Shown one piece after another: positions 1 to 10,308 of a stretch of 20,095 nucleotides of DNA. The DNA is from Gnetum montanum. Lineage: Eukaryota; Streptophyta; Gnetopsida; Gnetales; Gnetaceae. The notes under the pieces are model-generated. The model was given only the letters and a program-made list of their open reading frames with translations, did not search any database and was not told the DNA's origin. The number at the start of each line of letters is the position of its first letter. Within the stretch, counting starts at the first letter, position 1. A program made the translations under genes and the position numbers. Where the stretch lies: contig MNCI01000808.1 in NCBI GenBank assembly GCA_015680685.1, forward strand, positions 678,082 through 698,176. Direction: 5' to 3'.

Positions 1-164
1 CCAGAGATAATGGGTGATCTTCTTGATCTTCTAGTTTTCACTCCACTACTTGTTCCCAATTTAGAAACTTTCTTTTCTTCTTCTTCTGATGAAGAATCAG
101 TCTTAGAATCTAGAATATCTTTTGAAACTTTTAAACTTTCCAAACTATCAATCTTCTTGGTCAT
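1..164 (-). CDS. Partial open frame, acidic and serine-rich, runs off the left edge
   Basis: An ATG at 164 (minus strand) opens a frame that reads without a stop to the window edge, about 54 codons. The peptide begins MTKKIDSLESLKVS, has an acidic Ser/Glu run (DSSSEEEE) near residues 23-30 and then a basic stretch rich in Lys, Arg and Ser. I recognise no domain. The low-complexity composition would fit the N-terminus of a retroelement gag or a nuclear protein, but it could equally be a chance open frame in AT-rich DNA. Nothing upstream on the minus strand (165-330) looks like a strong promoter. Confidence 0.22.
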   Translation of the reverse strand, partial: MTKKIDSLESLKVSKDILDSKTDSSSEEEEKKVSKLGTSSGVKTRRSRRSPIIS

Positions 165-250
165 GAACTAAAAATAGTATCTAATTCTTAAGCCTTACAA
201 ATAATTCTTGATGTACTAAAAGTAAAAGGCTTATGAACCTAGAGGCTTAA

Positions 251-326
251 TTTTCAGCCCTCCTTCTAGCACCAAAAGAATTGTTTCAATTTTTAGCCCT
301 CCTTCTAGCGCCAAAAGAACTGTTCC
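251..326. repeat. Two-copy tandem repeat, period about 40 bp
   Basis: Two adjacent copies of a unit containing AGCCCTCCTTCTAGC followed by CCAAAAGAA start at about 251 and 291. They differ at only a few positions. There is no coding content. It is a local duplication in otherwise plain AT-rich sequence. Confidence 0.75.
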
Positions 327-460
327 ATAAAATGGCCAAATGTGCCAACACTTGGTTTACCTAACTTTATCTTGAATGTGCTTGGATCAGTTTGGATTAT
401 GTTGACAAGCCTCCATTGACACCCAAGCATTGACAAAACTCCTACACTTTCATGTGAAAA

Positions 461-706
461 CTATAAATACCCAGAAAGAGTTTTTTCACATAACTAATTC
501 ATACTTAGATATTTCTTGGGCTTTTGGTGTTTATTTTTATGTAAAGAGCTCTTTCTCCCTTGGTAAGTTGATTTCCTTCCTTGTCTTGTGTGTTTTTAGT
601 CATTACTTTCACAAATACAGGTAGACTCTATTAGAGTGTTGCCTTGCTTATGTAACCAAGAACAATTTAATCAATGCAGGTCTAGTATTTGCATCGTGAA
701 TAAACA
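461..706 (+). promoter_or_regulatory. LTR-like core: TATA box and downstream poly(A) signal
   Basis: CTATAAATACCC lies at 461-472, a good plant TATA box. A GAATAAAC poly(A)-like signal follows at about 698-705. A TATA box and a poly(A) signal about 240 bp apart with no open frame of note between them is the layout of a small LTR (copia-type or solo LTR). I could not fix TG/CA ends, a primer binding site or a second copy in the window, so this stays a weak call. Confidence 0.3.
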
Positions 707-1955
707 TTATAGCTTCCCATTATTATACCATTGATTCCTTAAATCAAAAAATGTAAAAAACATTCATAAAACATTAAAAACAATAAAAATATTTATTTAA
801 TATCTTGTTTCTTTAGTTGTGATGCTTCATTCCTTATCCAATGAGGTCATAGCTATATGGCACTGGGTTGGGTCATCAAGGTTGTAACTAAGAGCTATTT
901 TTATTGCATTTCTTGTGTTGTGTTTCACATATTCCCAAGAGGGATTGCAACACAAGCATTGCACCTATTCTCAAGAGGGATTGTAATGCATGTGTGTTTA
1001 TATTTTTTTCATTATAATTTTAAAATCTATAAAAAAATCATAAAACATAAAATTATAAATACTTTCTCTATCTCTCACTCTGGCAACTTGGGTTTCTAAT
1101 TGGATCATATGTATTATAATCTATGTGATATTTTTTTAGCACAATGACATACACGAGTGTTCTTGGAAGTCAACTCAACATCGTCCTTAAATCTTATGAC
1201 TAGTTTACATAGTGATTTGTATGATACATCCCATTGGTCTAAAACTAATGGGATTCTTATTACCAGGTGACAAAGTCTTCTATACAACCCAAACCATGTA
1301 CCTAAATGTGCCAAAATTTAAATGCTTTGAAAAAGGTCATACTTACTTCATGTAATTTATAAGGAGGGGTGTCAAACCGCAAAAAAAAATAATAAGATTA
1401 AAAACATTCAAAGTACATAAGATCATCAAAGAGGGAGTCTAAAGAAAAATCCCAATGGTATTGAAGATTCCTTTTTAGGGTTTCATCCTTACAACCAATC
1501 CTAACGAACCTCCCCTCTGGGATAGGAAAAAGGTCACACCTTGCCCTTATTCAAAAGTATGCTCATGAGATTTCACTTCTTATTAGAGGGTTTCTTATAA
1601 AGAGAAGGAGAAAAATCTCACTAAAGAAAAAAAATACATTCATTAGAAATAAAGATCAAATAATAGAAAAATTTAAAAGCTTCCCATCCTTGAGCCTCCA
1701 AAATAAAAAAAAATTAATATTATAAAAAATAATTCAATTATTTAGCCTTCATTGGAAGCTGTTGANTTTTTTAGTTGAAGTTGTAGTTGAAAAGTGACAT
1801 TTTTGAAAATATTTTATTTGACACCTAAATAGAGTTTATAGTTATCTTCTTATTACTAGAGAATAACTACACACCAAAGCTTTCAAATAAAGTAGAGAAC
1901 AAGAGGTCAAAGGAAATTTCACATACAAAGAAATTTAGTAGGCAAAGCACGCTAA
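707..1955. other. Unassigned AT-rich intergenic DNA
   Basis: No convincing gene. The region has homopolymer runs, a weak repeat of AAGAGGGATTG with flanking GCA-rich sequence (about 938-985), and one undetermined base at 1766. Short frames here are interrupted and have no recognisable protein signature. Confidence 0.6.
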
Positions 1956-1959
1956 TCAC

Positions 1960-2640
1960 CAAGAATTGCTTTATTGATGCTTAGTTAAAGGTGGTTATAA
2001 ATTTTGGATATCCATTTCCAAGCACATTGATCAATAGGAAAATAAAAATAAACATGAGAAAATGATTCTTTACTTCTACAAAGAGGACATTGAGGAGAAA
2101 CATTTCTCATATGTTTAAGATGAATGTTGATAGAAAGACCTTGATGAATGAGTTATCATTAAAAAATATGAATTTTACAAAATGTAGGAGCTTTTCAAAT
2201 GTCTTTCATTTTTCTCATCCAAAAGTGAAATGATAATTGAATATTCCAAACCTTATTGAATTTGTTATAATTAAAACTATTCTTTGAAAGAATCTCATAA
2301 GCAACTTTTGAAGTAAAAGGAAAAACATATATTCCATCCTTCCAAAAAAGTATCTGGAAAAGCATGATGCAAATTGTTATCAATTTTAAATAATTTCTCA
2401 AGATTAGAAATTAACTTTTCAAAATTATTTTTCCTTTTTCTATCCAAACCATAAAGGCCAAAAGCTTCATTTCAAGAAATCCATCTATGATGCATACTTA
2501 GATAAGAAACTACAGTAATACCAAATCTACTCCAAGTGCTAAACAATCTATATGCATTAGTAGCCTAAGCTCCTTCATTAAAAGGAAGCCACCATGGGCT
2601 AATTTGCTTAAGCATATCTTTTGAAACTGAAATATGATTC
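1960..2640 (-). pseudogene. Decayed LINE reverse-transcriptase C-terminus (zf-RVT region)
   Basis: Read on the minus strand, three successive frame segments line up with the end of plant LINE ORF2. From about 2630 to 2350, a frame with stops near 2565 and 2480 contains SPWWLPFNEGA, a tryptophan-rich W..FGI segment and FEKLISNLEKLF. From 2401 to 2195, the shifted frame has FTSKVAYEILS and VWNIQLSFHFW, matching the 'F-S-V-K-S-A-Y ... W ... P-K-FW' signature. From about 2110 to 1980 follows VSPQCPLCRSKESFSHVYF then W.WI, the CPLC...H zinc-binding motif of zf-RVT domains. Stops and at least one frameshift near 2350 make it non-functional. The RT core that should lie upstream is not recognisable. 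The assignment rests on motif order, not on a database search. Confidence 0.6.
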
Positions 2641-5336
2641 TAATTCCAATAATTACTAAGCTTGCATCATGCCTTTCAAGTTCATGTAATTTATAGATCT
2701 GTGGCCTTCCAAATTTACCACTTATCTAGCCTACACATGCTTATGCTAGTAACGATATAGCAAATTAAGTCATTTTTGAGAATTATGTGGAATCAATGCT
2801 TCAAGTACCTTAACCAATACTATTGTCAAATTTATTTTCTACATCTTCGCCTTGTAACTCAATCATAGAAGAGATCCTTTCATTTGAGCTAAGTGCATTT
2901 TCACCTTTTTATTTTACACTTTTTTATTTTAGAATTTCTTGTAAATTTTAGTAATATAAGAGTCCTTAGAGCTCTTAGAGTTGTGCTCCTTATCATGGGG
3001 GAACATAATTGCAATTTTTGAAGAATTTTCTAATACGCATTTTGACCTCACTAAGGTAATTAATGTGAAAATAATGAAACTTAATTGAAAATTCTCTAAT
3101 AACTTGATGATTTCATAATCAACTTATGCCATCAATGCCATATTTTTATATTTTTAATAAAAAAACCAAAGGATCAAAATGGTTTAAGTCATTATGACCA
3201 ATCTGGTTTAACATTTGATCCTTGGTGATTACAAATAACACCTAAACAAGTTTCTAAGGTTTGGAGACTTTCACAAGACATGGAGAAGAAATTGGGAAAA
3301 GGACAAGAAGAGGCCAAGGGTAGGACAAGATTGTGAGCAAGTAGTAAATACATGAATTAGAGCTTGAATGTCACATGTTTATTGCCTAGAGATCCATAGA
3401 TTGATGCAAAGAAATATCAATTGTCCCTTTAGAAATTATGCATGAAAGAAGGAGTTAATTGACCAACCATCAAGAAAAGAACCGCCATTGTTTAAGATGA
3501 AATGAAGATTTAAAGTCGATAAAACATTTGAAGATCTCATGTATTTTTGACAATGTTTTATGGGTATGTTAAGTCATTTGTTAAAATTCTAAAACAACCA
3601 CTCAAATAAATTTTGTAATGTAATATTCAAATTTTTGAATATCGGTCAATATATTTCTAGTCTCCTTACAACTTTTGTAATGAAATTTCATCCATTTTTT
3701 ACAACTTTAAAATAAGTTTTTGGTGAGTTGTGGGGGTATGATGAAGCATCATGTATCATATGTCGAAAATCTTAAGGCTAAGGAAATGATTCACTAGGAA
3801 AATGCCAATATAACCCTTATTGTGGAATGGATGAAAATTATGTTAGTCAACTATAATATCAAATCTACTATATTGTAGGCTAGGATGTATATCATAAATG
3901 TAATGTTGTAATTGCAATAAACTCCTATAAATATTACTCACCTACCACAGTAATATCACTATTCAATCATCAGTAACGGAACTCTTATTTTGTAGAAGTT
4001 AGCATAATCAATGAGTGCCCATAACATAAACTTGAATTACTTTAATATAGTCTTATTCAAGTGATATTGTACTTGGATACAATTCATGACAACATTAAGA
4101 TTGAAATTAATTTACCTTTATTGCAACATTTTAACTTAGCTTAATGTTTTCCTATCAACAATTTGCTTTCACTATTATTTACTTTCATGCACATTGTTAA
4201 TATTTTAATTCCAAAATGTACATTAAATTTTTAGAATGAGTACTACCAATTTTGAGCATAAATATGTATTTGTTTGGTAATCTTAGTAGTGTTTTCACTT
4301 ACTAGGTACAATAATGAGCATTTGGTAATCCAACAATGATTATGTAAATTTAAGATGTGTATGGAAAATTGGGAACAGATGCTCGATCACTTACGGTAGC
4401 ATATAATTTATTTATTGTTCCTAAATTCATTAGATTAAATCTTTATATTTTAAATATTATTTTATCATGGCCACATAACATTAATGATCATATCCCTCAA
4501 TTATACTTGATTATATCAACTATGATCTTGTTTAGTGTAGTTGGAAAGATAGCAACTTGTGATCTACGTTTAGCTATCTAAAAGGTCCACTAATCTATTC
4601 CATAGATTACGATCATGTTGCAGGTAACTCGTGATTTGTATACTTGGATGTTTGGGCTACATTAAAATCTATATTCATAATAATTCTAGTTTTATTAAGA
4701 TCTAGAAAGTGGGCAATGTTTCTCAAAACATCTAGCCCCCAACAAAAAATCACATTCATACAAGAGAATATAGTTATGTAAATTTGCTTCAAAGATTTAA
4801 AATTGAATAATGCATGAAATGCAAGTTACATGATCACAAACAACATTACTATACCTCTCTACAATGTACTTATGTAAAAGATACCAAATAAAATTAATGA
4901 TGAAATAACTAACTTAACTTTCTAATGTCAACTCCTTCATATTTATCTAATTTGAAGTAATCAATAAAGCTAAATTCTAAGCAAAAAAACATTTTTTCAC
5001 CCTTAGAAATATATTTTTATTTAATAATATAAATTAAATTGAAACTTAAACAAAAATCTTATGATATACATAGACCTTTTAGATCTATTGAATAATGAAA
5101 TTCTAATATAGAACTTTGATCAACACTAATATCATATGGTTCCATTTCTAGAATCATATATAAATTTAAAACAAGTTGATCGTGACTTTGAGATTTTCAA
5201 CAAGTAGGTCTTTAAAAAAAATAGTCACATGTTATTCTACTACTTTTTCTGTAGTTCCATAACCTGGCAAGGCATCAATCTCCCAATCCTTTTTAAAGGT
5301 ATTGTTAAACAATCCTTTCTTGTTCATCAATAACAC
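2641..5336. other. Unassigned AT-rich intergenic DNA
   Basis: About 2.7 kb with no frame I can assign. It is AT-rich with many stops in all frames. Isolated TATA-like strings occur (for example about 3925), but none is coupled to a plausible gene. The longest open stretch (4357-4581, plus strand, 74 codons) has no recognisable motif and ordinary AT-rich composition. Confidence 0.6.
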
Positions 5337-5720
5337 TCACCACAAATGAGCATAATTGTTACTATCTAATATACCCAATGTCTTTCTATATAAGGTTTCT
5401 AAAGTCAAAGGAAAGGCTCTTGCTTGAAAAAGTATATTTAGGATAGGGGGAATTTCTTCTTGGTTTATCGGAACGATTTCCTCCAATTTTCTTGAATTAA
5501 CTACATTACCTTTCACCAGCATGTAGACTGACATTTTGTAGAGATTAGCCAATAATCCTGCTTTCAAGTTAAGGTGAATCTCAAAATATGTGAGAAAGCT
5601 ATGTTTCTTTCGCTGCTGAACAAGCAATAATGCATGCTCAGCTGCAAAAAGGCACCGTCTCCTTTTGAATGTCAAACCTGTCTCTTCTTCCTGTTTTAAA
5701 CATACCCGAGTAGTAGCCAA
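5337..5720 (-). other. Open stretch of unknown nature downstream of the TNL pseudogene
   Basis: A 127-codon stop-free stretch with no ATG at its 5' limit (it begins at a TTG). It is in a different frame from the preceding C-terminal TNL exon. The peptide has basic (KRRR) and Leu-rich parts and the segment EEIVPINQEEIPPILNIL. I do not recognise a family. It may be further out-of-frame TNL C-terminal or 3' UTR sequence, since base composition resembles the TNL region more than the AT-rich flank. Function unknown. Confidence 0.25.
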
Positions 5721-5755
5721 TTTAGTTTAGGTATTCTCTTCTGGTTGAAAAGATT

Positions 5756-6550
5756 CTAAATAATTCCTCTGACAAGAGAACAAATCACGATATTTACCAT
5801 AGTACAAGTATTGCAATGACGCGATGTCTTGGTTATTTGGCAACCTGCAATAAATGCTGAGAATTTAAAAATACACAGCTGAGAAGGCAGTCGAGTCCAT
5901 GCACGAGACAAGAAGCGCTGCTTGATGAGTTCCAAATAAAAGATGCTTTGTATCTCTACAACCAATAATTTATTCTTATTCTTCTGCTCCTCTTCTCTAC
6001 CATGCAGAAGAATCATCCTTCCATCCTTTACAGAAGCATCGTAGCTTGGATAGGAGTTTATTTGTTTTTCTACTTCAATGAACAGATCAACGAACGGGTC
6101 AAAGGAACAGCGTAAAGATAACGTGGCCATGTGGGTTTCTTCCCCGAAATCAAAACATTGGCTCAAGCGACCATGTAATATTCCACACGTTTTAGAGGAA
6201 ATGTTGTTTTAGGCGGGGGAATATGCATGGGGAAGTCAACAGCGCAAACGGCTGAAACAAAACACATCACAGATGTTTCAGTTTTAATTTTAAGGATGTC
6301 GTCGTCCTGACTGATGTAGTAGTCGGTGCTGAATAAGAATGAAGAGGAACCGTCATGATCCGGCGAATCCGGCGAAAGTTTATGAAAAGAGAATGAGCAG
6401 TCATCTATGGCATTGAGCAAATTTCTAACCTTTTGTTCCACTACCCAAAACAATGCCGGGATTGTTTTCGCATTTAGTACTGCTATAACCTTTGGCAACA
6501 TCTGATCTCCACATAAATGACATGGTGGCAATGTCTCGGCTCCACATAAT
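5756..6550 (-). pseudogene. TNL C-terminal exon sequence, domain unknown
   Basis: The open frame from about 6561 to 6163 (including HLCGDQMLPKVIAVLNAK and SSSFLFSTDYYISQDDDIL) continues after a 1-nt shift near 6165-6170 in the frame ending at 5756 (QCFDFGEETHMATLSLRC, EVEKQINSYPSYDASVKDGR). GC content is higher than in the flanking intron and intergenic DNA, as expected for former coding sequence. Gymnosperm TNLs often have a long post-LRR extension, which is the best reading given position and strand. I do not recognise a named domain. The 3' end of the transcript is not clear. Confidence 0.5.
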
Positions 6551-6760
6551 TGAGTCCACATTAATTTATGTATTCATAAATGCACACATTCGTAACCCAA
6601 CTTGTAAACAAGAATTCTATGTATTGTTTACATAAAGATATCAATTTGTACAATTGTGTCCGCATGAATTTATGTAATCACAAATGCGCACATCCGCAAC
6701 TCAACTTGTAAACGAGAATTGCATATATTATTTGCATACAGATATCAAAATATATAGATA
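6551..6760. repeat. About 105-bp diverged tandem duplication in the last TNL intron
   Basis: Unit 1 (about 6551-6655) and unit 2 (about 6656-6760) share GTCC.CAT.AATTTATGTA, ATAAATGC.CACAT, CAACTTGTAAAC.AGAATT and AGATATCAA in the same order with scattered substitutions. The copies fill almost the whole intron between the LRR exon donor (6767) and the start of the C-terminal exon (about 6550). Confidence 0.85.
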
Positions 6761-8360
6761 TACGTACCGTAGTATCGTTCTCCAATGATTCGCTCAGAAA
6801 ATCGTCATTAAGCGTGAGCTGCAGATTCATTAACTTAGGCAGGTTCACAACGACATGATGCAGAAGAAGACGTAACTGGTAGCACCCACTGATTCTGAGA
6901 TTCCTCAAAGATGTCAAGCTGGCACATTCATTTATATCAGCTACGACGAGGATGTCTGTGAGGTTCAAACACCTTCAATTTTAATGGCTCTAAGCTTGGG
7001 AAGGCCCCAGAGCCCAGCAATGCTCCTCATGTTGACGCAGCCAATTACTTGAAGCTCCTCAAGACTGCCCAATGCTTGCGTGTGGAGGACTTCCAACATC
7101 CAGCAACCTATAACTGTTAGGGATTGCAGCCTACAAAGACTGCCTAACTGAAAAGCGAATCCTTTCAAAACAATGCAATCCCTGATATCCAGACTTCGTA
7201 GATTTTGTAAGTTGCCAATGGTGTCCTGGAACTCCTCTAAATTCCAAAGCTGGATAAGGAACAACCCTGTTAAATGTGAAAGATTGTCTATATATGTTGG
7301 AAACACTTTTAGGTTCAAGCATGAATCAAGCTTCAGCTCTGTCAGACTTGAAAGACCGGCTATATCATCGAACAGCTCTGGAATGGCCCATGAGCTTCCC
7401 AGCCACAACCGATCCATTTGATACCGTGGATGGAGGGCAGATTGGTGCCTTTGTATAAAATGATGGGCTATTACTGCAACATCACTTAATTGAGGAGGTG
7501 TATGTCCACTATTCACTGAAAGCAAATTGGCAACACTGTCTCTCTTTTGCTTCATTAACCTGGTCAGTTGTGCAACCTCATGCACCAGTGATTTAAGGTG
7601 TTGACGTTGAGTAGCTTGACCATTGCAATGGCGGATCTTCATGTATTGTAAATCTGACAGATGTCTAGATGATTCAGATAACCCTTGTAAACCCCTGCAA
7701 TTCATGATATCCCAGTATTGCAACTTCAGAAGATGTAACCCTTGTAGAGCCCTGCAATTTACGATCTCCAAGAATTGTAACTGTGAAAGATGTCCAAATG
7801 AATCAGGTAGCCTTCTTAGATCATTGCAACAATGGATAGACAAACTTTCTAACAGTGAAAGACGGCCACATGACTCAGGTAGCCCTTCCATAAATTCGCA
7901 GTCGTTGATGTATAGGTGAACCAAGTTTGTCAAGTATCCAAATGATTCAGGTGACCCTTCTATACTACCACTGGATTTATAGACCACCGGACCATATGAG
8001 AGTTTAGCACTTCCAGATGGCTTGGAGATTTGGCAGGGAGACAGCTTCAGATTTCTTAATCCTGATGATTTGCCGAATAAAGCCTTTACGCCTTCCAAGG
8101 CTAGGCGCCCATCGACACTCAATTTTCCTAATCGCGACAGGTTGCCGAAAGACTGCGGCAGGCATTCCAGGGCTTTGCAATATGCAAGATGCAGCTCATC
8201 TAATTGTGAAAGATTTCCAAAAGTATTTGGCAGGCGTTGCACGGACTGGCACAAAATGATTTTCAATTTTTTTTTAATTGCAACAATTTGCCAAATGACT
8301 CTATCTCCAAGTAGCATAAACTTTTCAGCTCTCCAAAGGCGTCCGGCACCCGTACCAATG

Positions 8361-8379
8361 CCGTGCAATGCCGTGCAAT
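8361..8379. repeat. 10-bp micro-duplication inside the LRR
   Basis: CCGTGCAATG at 8361-8370 is followed by CCGTGCAAT at 8371-8379. It marks the switch point where the LRR frame changes. The frame change is undone at the 9-T run at 8267-8275. Confidence 0.85.
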
Positions 8380-8419
8380 TTTTCAGTTGAAGACGCTTCA
8401 ATCCTTGGGGTTCGCCAAA

Positions 8420-8471
8420 GCTCTCTGGAATAGTTTCCAAAGATAGCTCTCTGGAATAGTTTCCAAAGATA
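8420..8471. repeat. Exact 26-bp tandem duplication inside the LRR
   Basis: 8420-8445 and 8446-8471 are identical (each starts GCTCTCTGGAATAG on the plus strand). On the minus strand the unit encodes the LRR segment LETIPES. As 26 is not a multiple of three, the LRR upstream (DGCISLETIPES) and downstream (LETIPESFGEPQG) lie in different frames. Confidence 0.97.
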
Positions 8472-8933
8472 TGCATCCATCAAATATCATGCCAGATAAG
8501 CGCCGAAACCTTCCCGTGAATTCTGGAAGACTTTGCAAGTTCTTGCAATTTGATAAGCGTAGTTGTCTCAATTTTGTTGGAGTCTCCTGTTCAATGCAGC
8601 AGGGAACTTAGATTTAGGTCAAGGATGACATAAGACTTAACATTTTGCTTTTCAAACAAAAGCTATTGAATCTGACCTGCGGAGGACGCTCCCATAACCA
8701 GGTCAACCTGTCACCCGACAGTTGTATGATCCTCACGTTTTATGCAGACTGCCTCAGGGATATGACCGTACGGAAAATTAGTCCAGCCATGACAGGTTCT
8801 TTGATCACTTAGAAAAATCACTACCTTTGGTATATATAAAATAACAATGTATAAGTCTTGGGAAAATCGAAATGTTTCCTATGAAATAAAAAATACAGTA
8901 GTCCATGCACATCCATATCAAGGATCAAAATTT

Positions 8934-9084
8934 CTAGAGATGACAAGTTTGTTTGCCGAATAGTTCAATAAACCATGGACATCCATCTTCATTTAAGAGG
9001 GCTAAAGCATTTGACACTAAGTGAAGTGCTTTTATCTTTTGGGTCCTGAAATTCAAAAATAGGGCTTTGGTGTAACTACCTTTT
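8934..9084 (-). pseudogene. TNL short exon 3 (linker between NB-ARC and LRR)
   Basis: A pyrimidine-rich tract ending TTTTTTAG on the minus strand gives an acceptor at 9086-9085. The frame that follows reads KGSYTKALFLNF then KIKALHLVSNA, which resembles the small exon of plant TNLs between the 'VRSVLEEN' linker and the LRR ('GT..V.ALSL..'). It stops at 8934. The match is by position and pattern, so the exact ends are uncertain. Confidence 0.5.
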
Positions 9085-9188
9085 CTAAAAAAGGATTGCA
9101 TTGCCAAGGGAAGGAACAACAAAACACTATATATTTTAATAAAAAAACATGTTAAGAACATGAACAAGCATAGTATAACATCATACCA

Positions 9189-10308
9189 TTTCTTCAGATA
9201 ACACAGATCTAACATTAGAAGGATGCCACATCTGACTACAATGGCCAAGGCATAAAAGATCTTCATCTTTGACTATGCTCCTTCACAAGTTTACAAGTAA
9301 GTCATGCATGTTTAGAAAATCATTATAGTATTTCTGAATTAAAAGCTTCCTCTTCAACATTTCAAGAGCATACAAAACTTCTGATTCACCCTCTTCATTA
9401 TCATATCCCCAAAATTGAACAAGTAGCTCTTCCTTCTCCCAATGGAAGACATCTAAGAACAAGCATTTTTCCAACGCTGAGTTAAGATTATCATAGCTAA
9501 GTTTTAGTATTTTCTTTAGATCACCTTGCAAAGAGCCTTTGATAATATTTCATAATTTTTTCCAGAATTTAATATTTGTCCCATAAACTTGTCTACCAAG
9601 CAAAGTCAATGATAACGATATCCCATCACATTTTTTAACAATCTTTTCTATCAACTAATTGAATTCATCTTTGACATTTTCAATTTCTCCAAATGCGTAC
9701 TCACAAAATAATTTTTTTGATGTACAAAAGTCTAATTTTAACATATCTAGTGAAATCAAATTTTTAAGAAACCTAGAAATTCTAAGGTCATGCTTCAAAA
9801 CTCCCTCTTCTCAACTTGTTACAATACTGATACTTCTAGGATTTAAAGACACCTGATCTTCAATAAACACCATGCTCAATGGAATTTTACTATCAACATT
9901 CGCTAGCACTTCTAAAACTTCTGCATTAAGCAACCTCTCTCTTAAAAGTTGGGTTCCTTCCTTTGTTAAGTGACTTTGATTATATTTGAAAAGTTGAATG
10001 CTAAGCTGTTTATGAACTTCATTTATGCCATGGCTCTCTACAAGTCCCCTTACATTTTTAATAAAACAACTCCTTTCATACTGAGAACAAAATTGATTAT
10101 AAAGTTCTTTTGCAAAGGTGGTTTTTCCTATGCCTCCAATACCACTTATTTGCACTGATGTTACACCAAGCACATTCTGATAGCATCTCATTATATTGGC
10201 CTTAATGCTGAGCAGCTGCTTTCTCTTCCAACCATGTTAATGGGAATATCAAGCAATTTAATATTAAGTTCCTCAAGTATCTTGTTGACAATGTTCCTAC
10301 AAAATTCC
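9189..10308 (-). pseudogene. TNL exon 2: degenerate NB-ARC domain
   Basis: The exon starts after CTTATACAG with EFCRNIVNKILEELN, the helix linking TIR to NB-ARC, then a frame shift near 10195. From 10191 one continuous phase covers the whole NB-ARC. It has the P-loop GIGGIGKTT, RNBS-A-like SCFIKNVRGL, and a kinase-2 region degraded to VLEVLANVD, which lacks the usual paired acidic residues. It also has RNBS-B-like SISIVTS, LFCEYAFGE (RNBS-C-like), a GLPL region degraded to CDGISLSL, LKLSYDNL, CLFLDVF (RNBS-D) and MHDLLVNL (MHD motif kept). In-frame stops at 9811 (TGA), 9655 (TAG), 9550 (TGA) and 9283 (TGA) interrupt it. After the last stop RSIV and WHPSNVRSVLSEE match the usual ARC2-to-LRR linker. 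A plausible donor (GTATGA) ends the exon at 9189. Confidence 0.87.

Larger units (their letters stand above)
6768..8800 (-). pseudogene. TNL LRR exon, about 15 leucine-rich repeats with frame damage
   Basis: LRR sequence is recognisable from about 8780 (RIIQLSGDRLTWLWE, then LRQLRLSNCKNLQSLPEFTG). A 26-bp tandem duplication at 8420-8471 shifts the frame. From 8476 a 503-codon open frame runs to 6965 with repeats of about 24 residues such as LPNTFGNLSQLDELHLAYC, LPESCGRLSLLESLSIHCC and IGNLQNLRSLDIRDC. Residues about 42-68 of that frame are not LRR; the adjacent frame there reads PDAFGELKSLCYLEIES, so two compensating shifts (a 10-bp duplication at 8361-8379 and a 9-T run at 8267-8275) hide damage. 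Residues about 285-365 form a non-LRR, partly helical island. After a frameshift at 6967-6965 the last repeats (ASLTSLRNLRISGCYQL, LPKLMNLQL) continue to a GTACGTAT donor at 6767. Confidence 0.85.

Noticed and set aside
430-1099. Two short plus-strand open frames (64 and 80 codons)
   Set aside because: They are AT-driven, hydrophobic and aromatic by composition, with no recognised motif. The first overlaps the LTR-like promoter region.
3640-4000. TATA-like and repeat-like strings suggesting another LTR
   Set aside because: No second copy, no terminal TG/CA pair with support, and the AT-rich background explains the strings.
4357-4581. 74-codon plus-strand open frame
   Set aside because: No domain, ordinary AT-rich composition and no upstream promoter or flanking exon.
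7173-7458. Overlapping plus-strand open frames of 60-82 codons
   Set aside because: They lie antisense to the LRR exon, whose repeat pattern is clear on the minus strand; they are shadows of LRR codon bias.
7623-8390. Plus-strand Cys/Arg/Ser-rich open frames of 80-122 codons
   Set aside because: Antisense shadows of the LRR repeats. Their apparent periodicity copies the LRR period.
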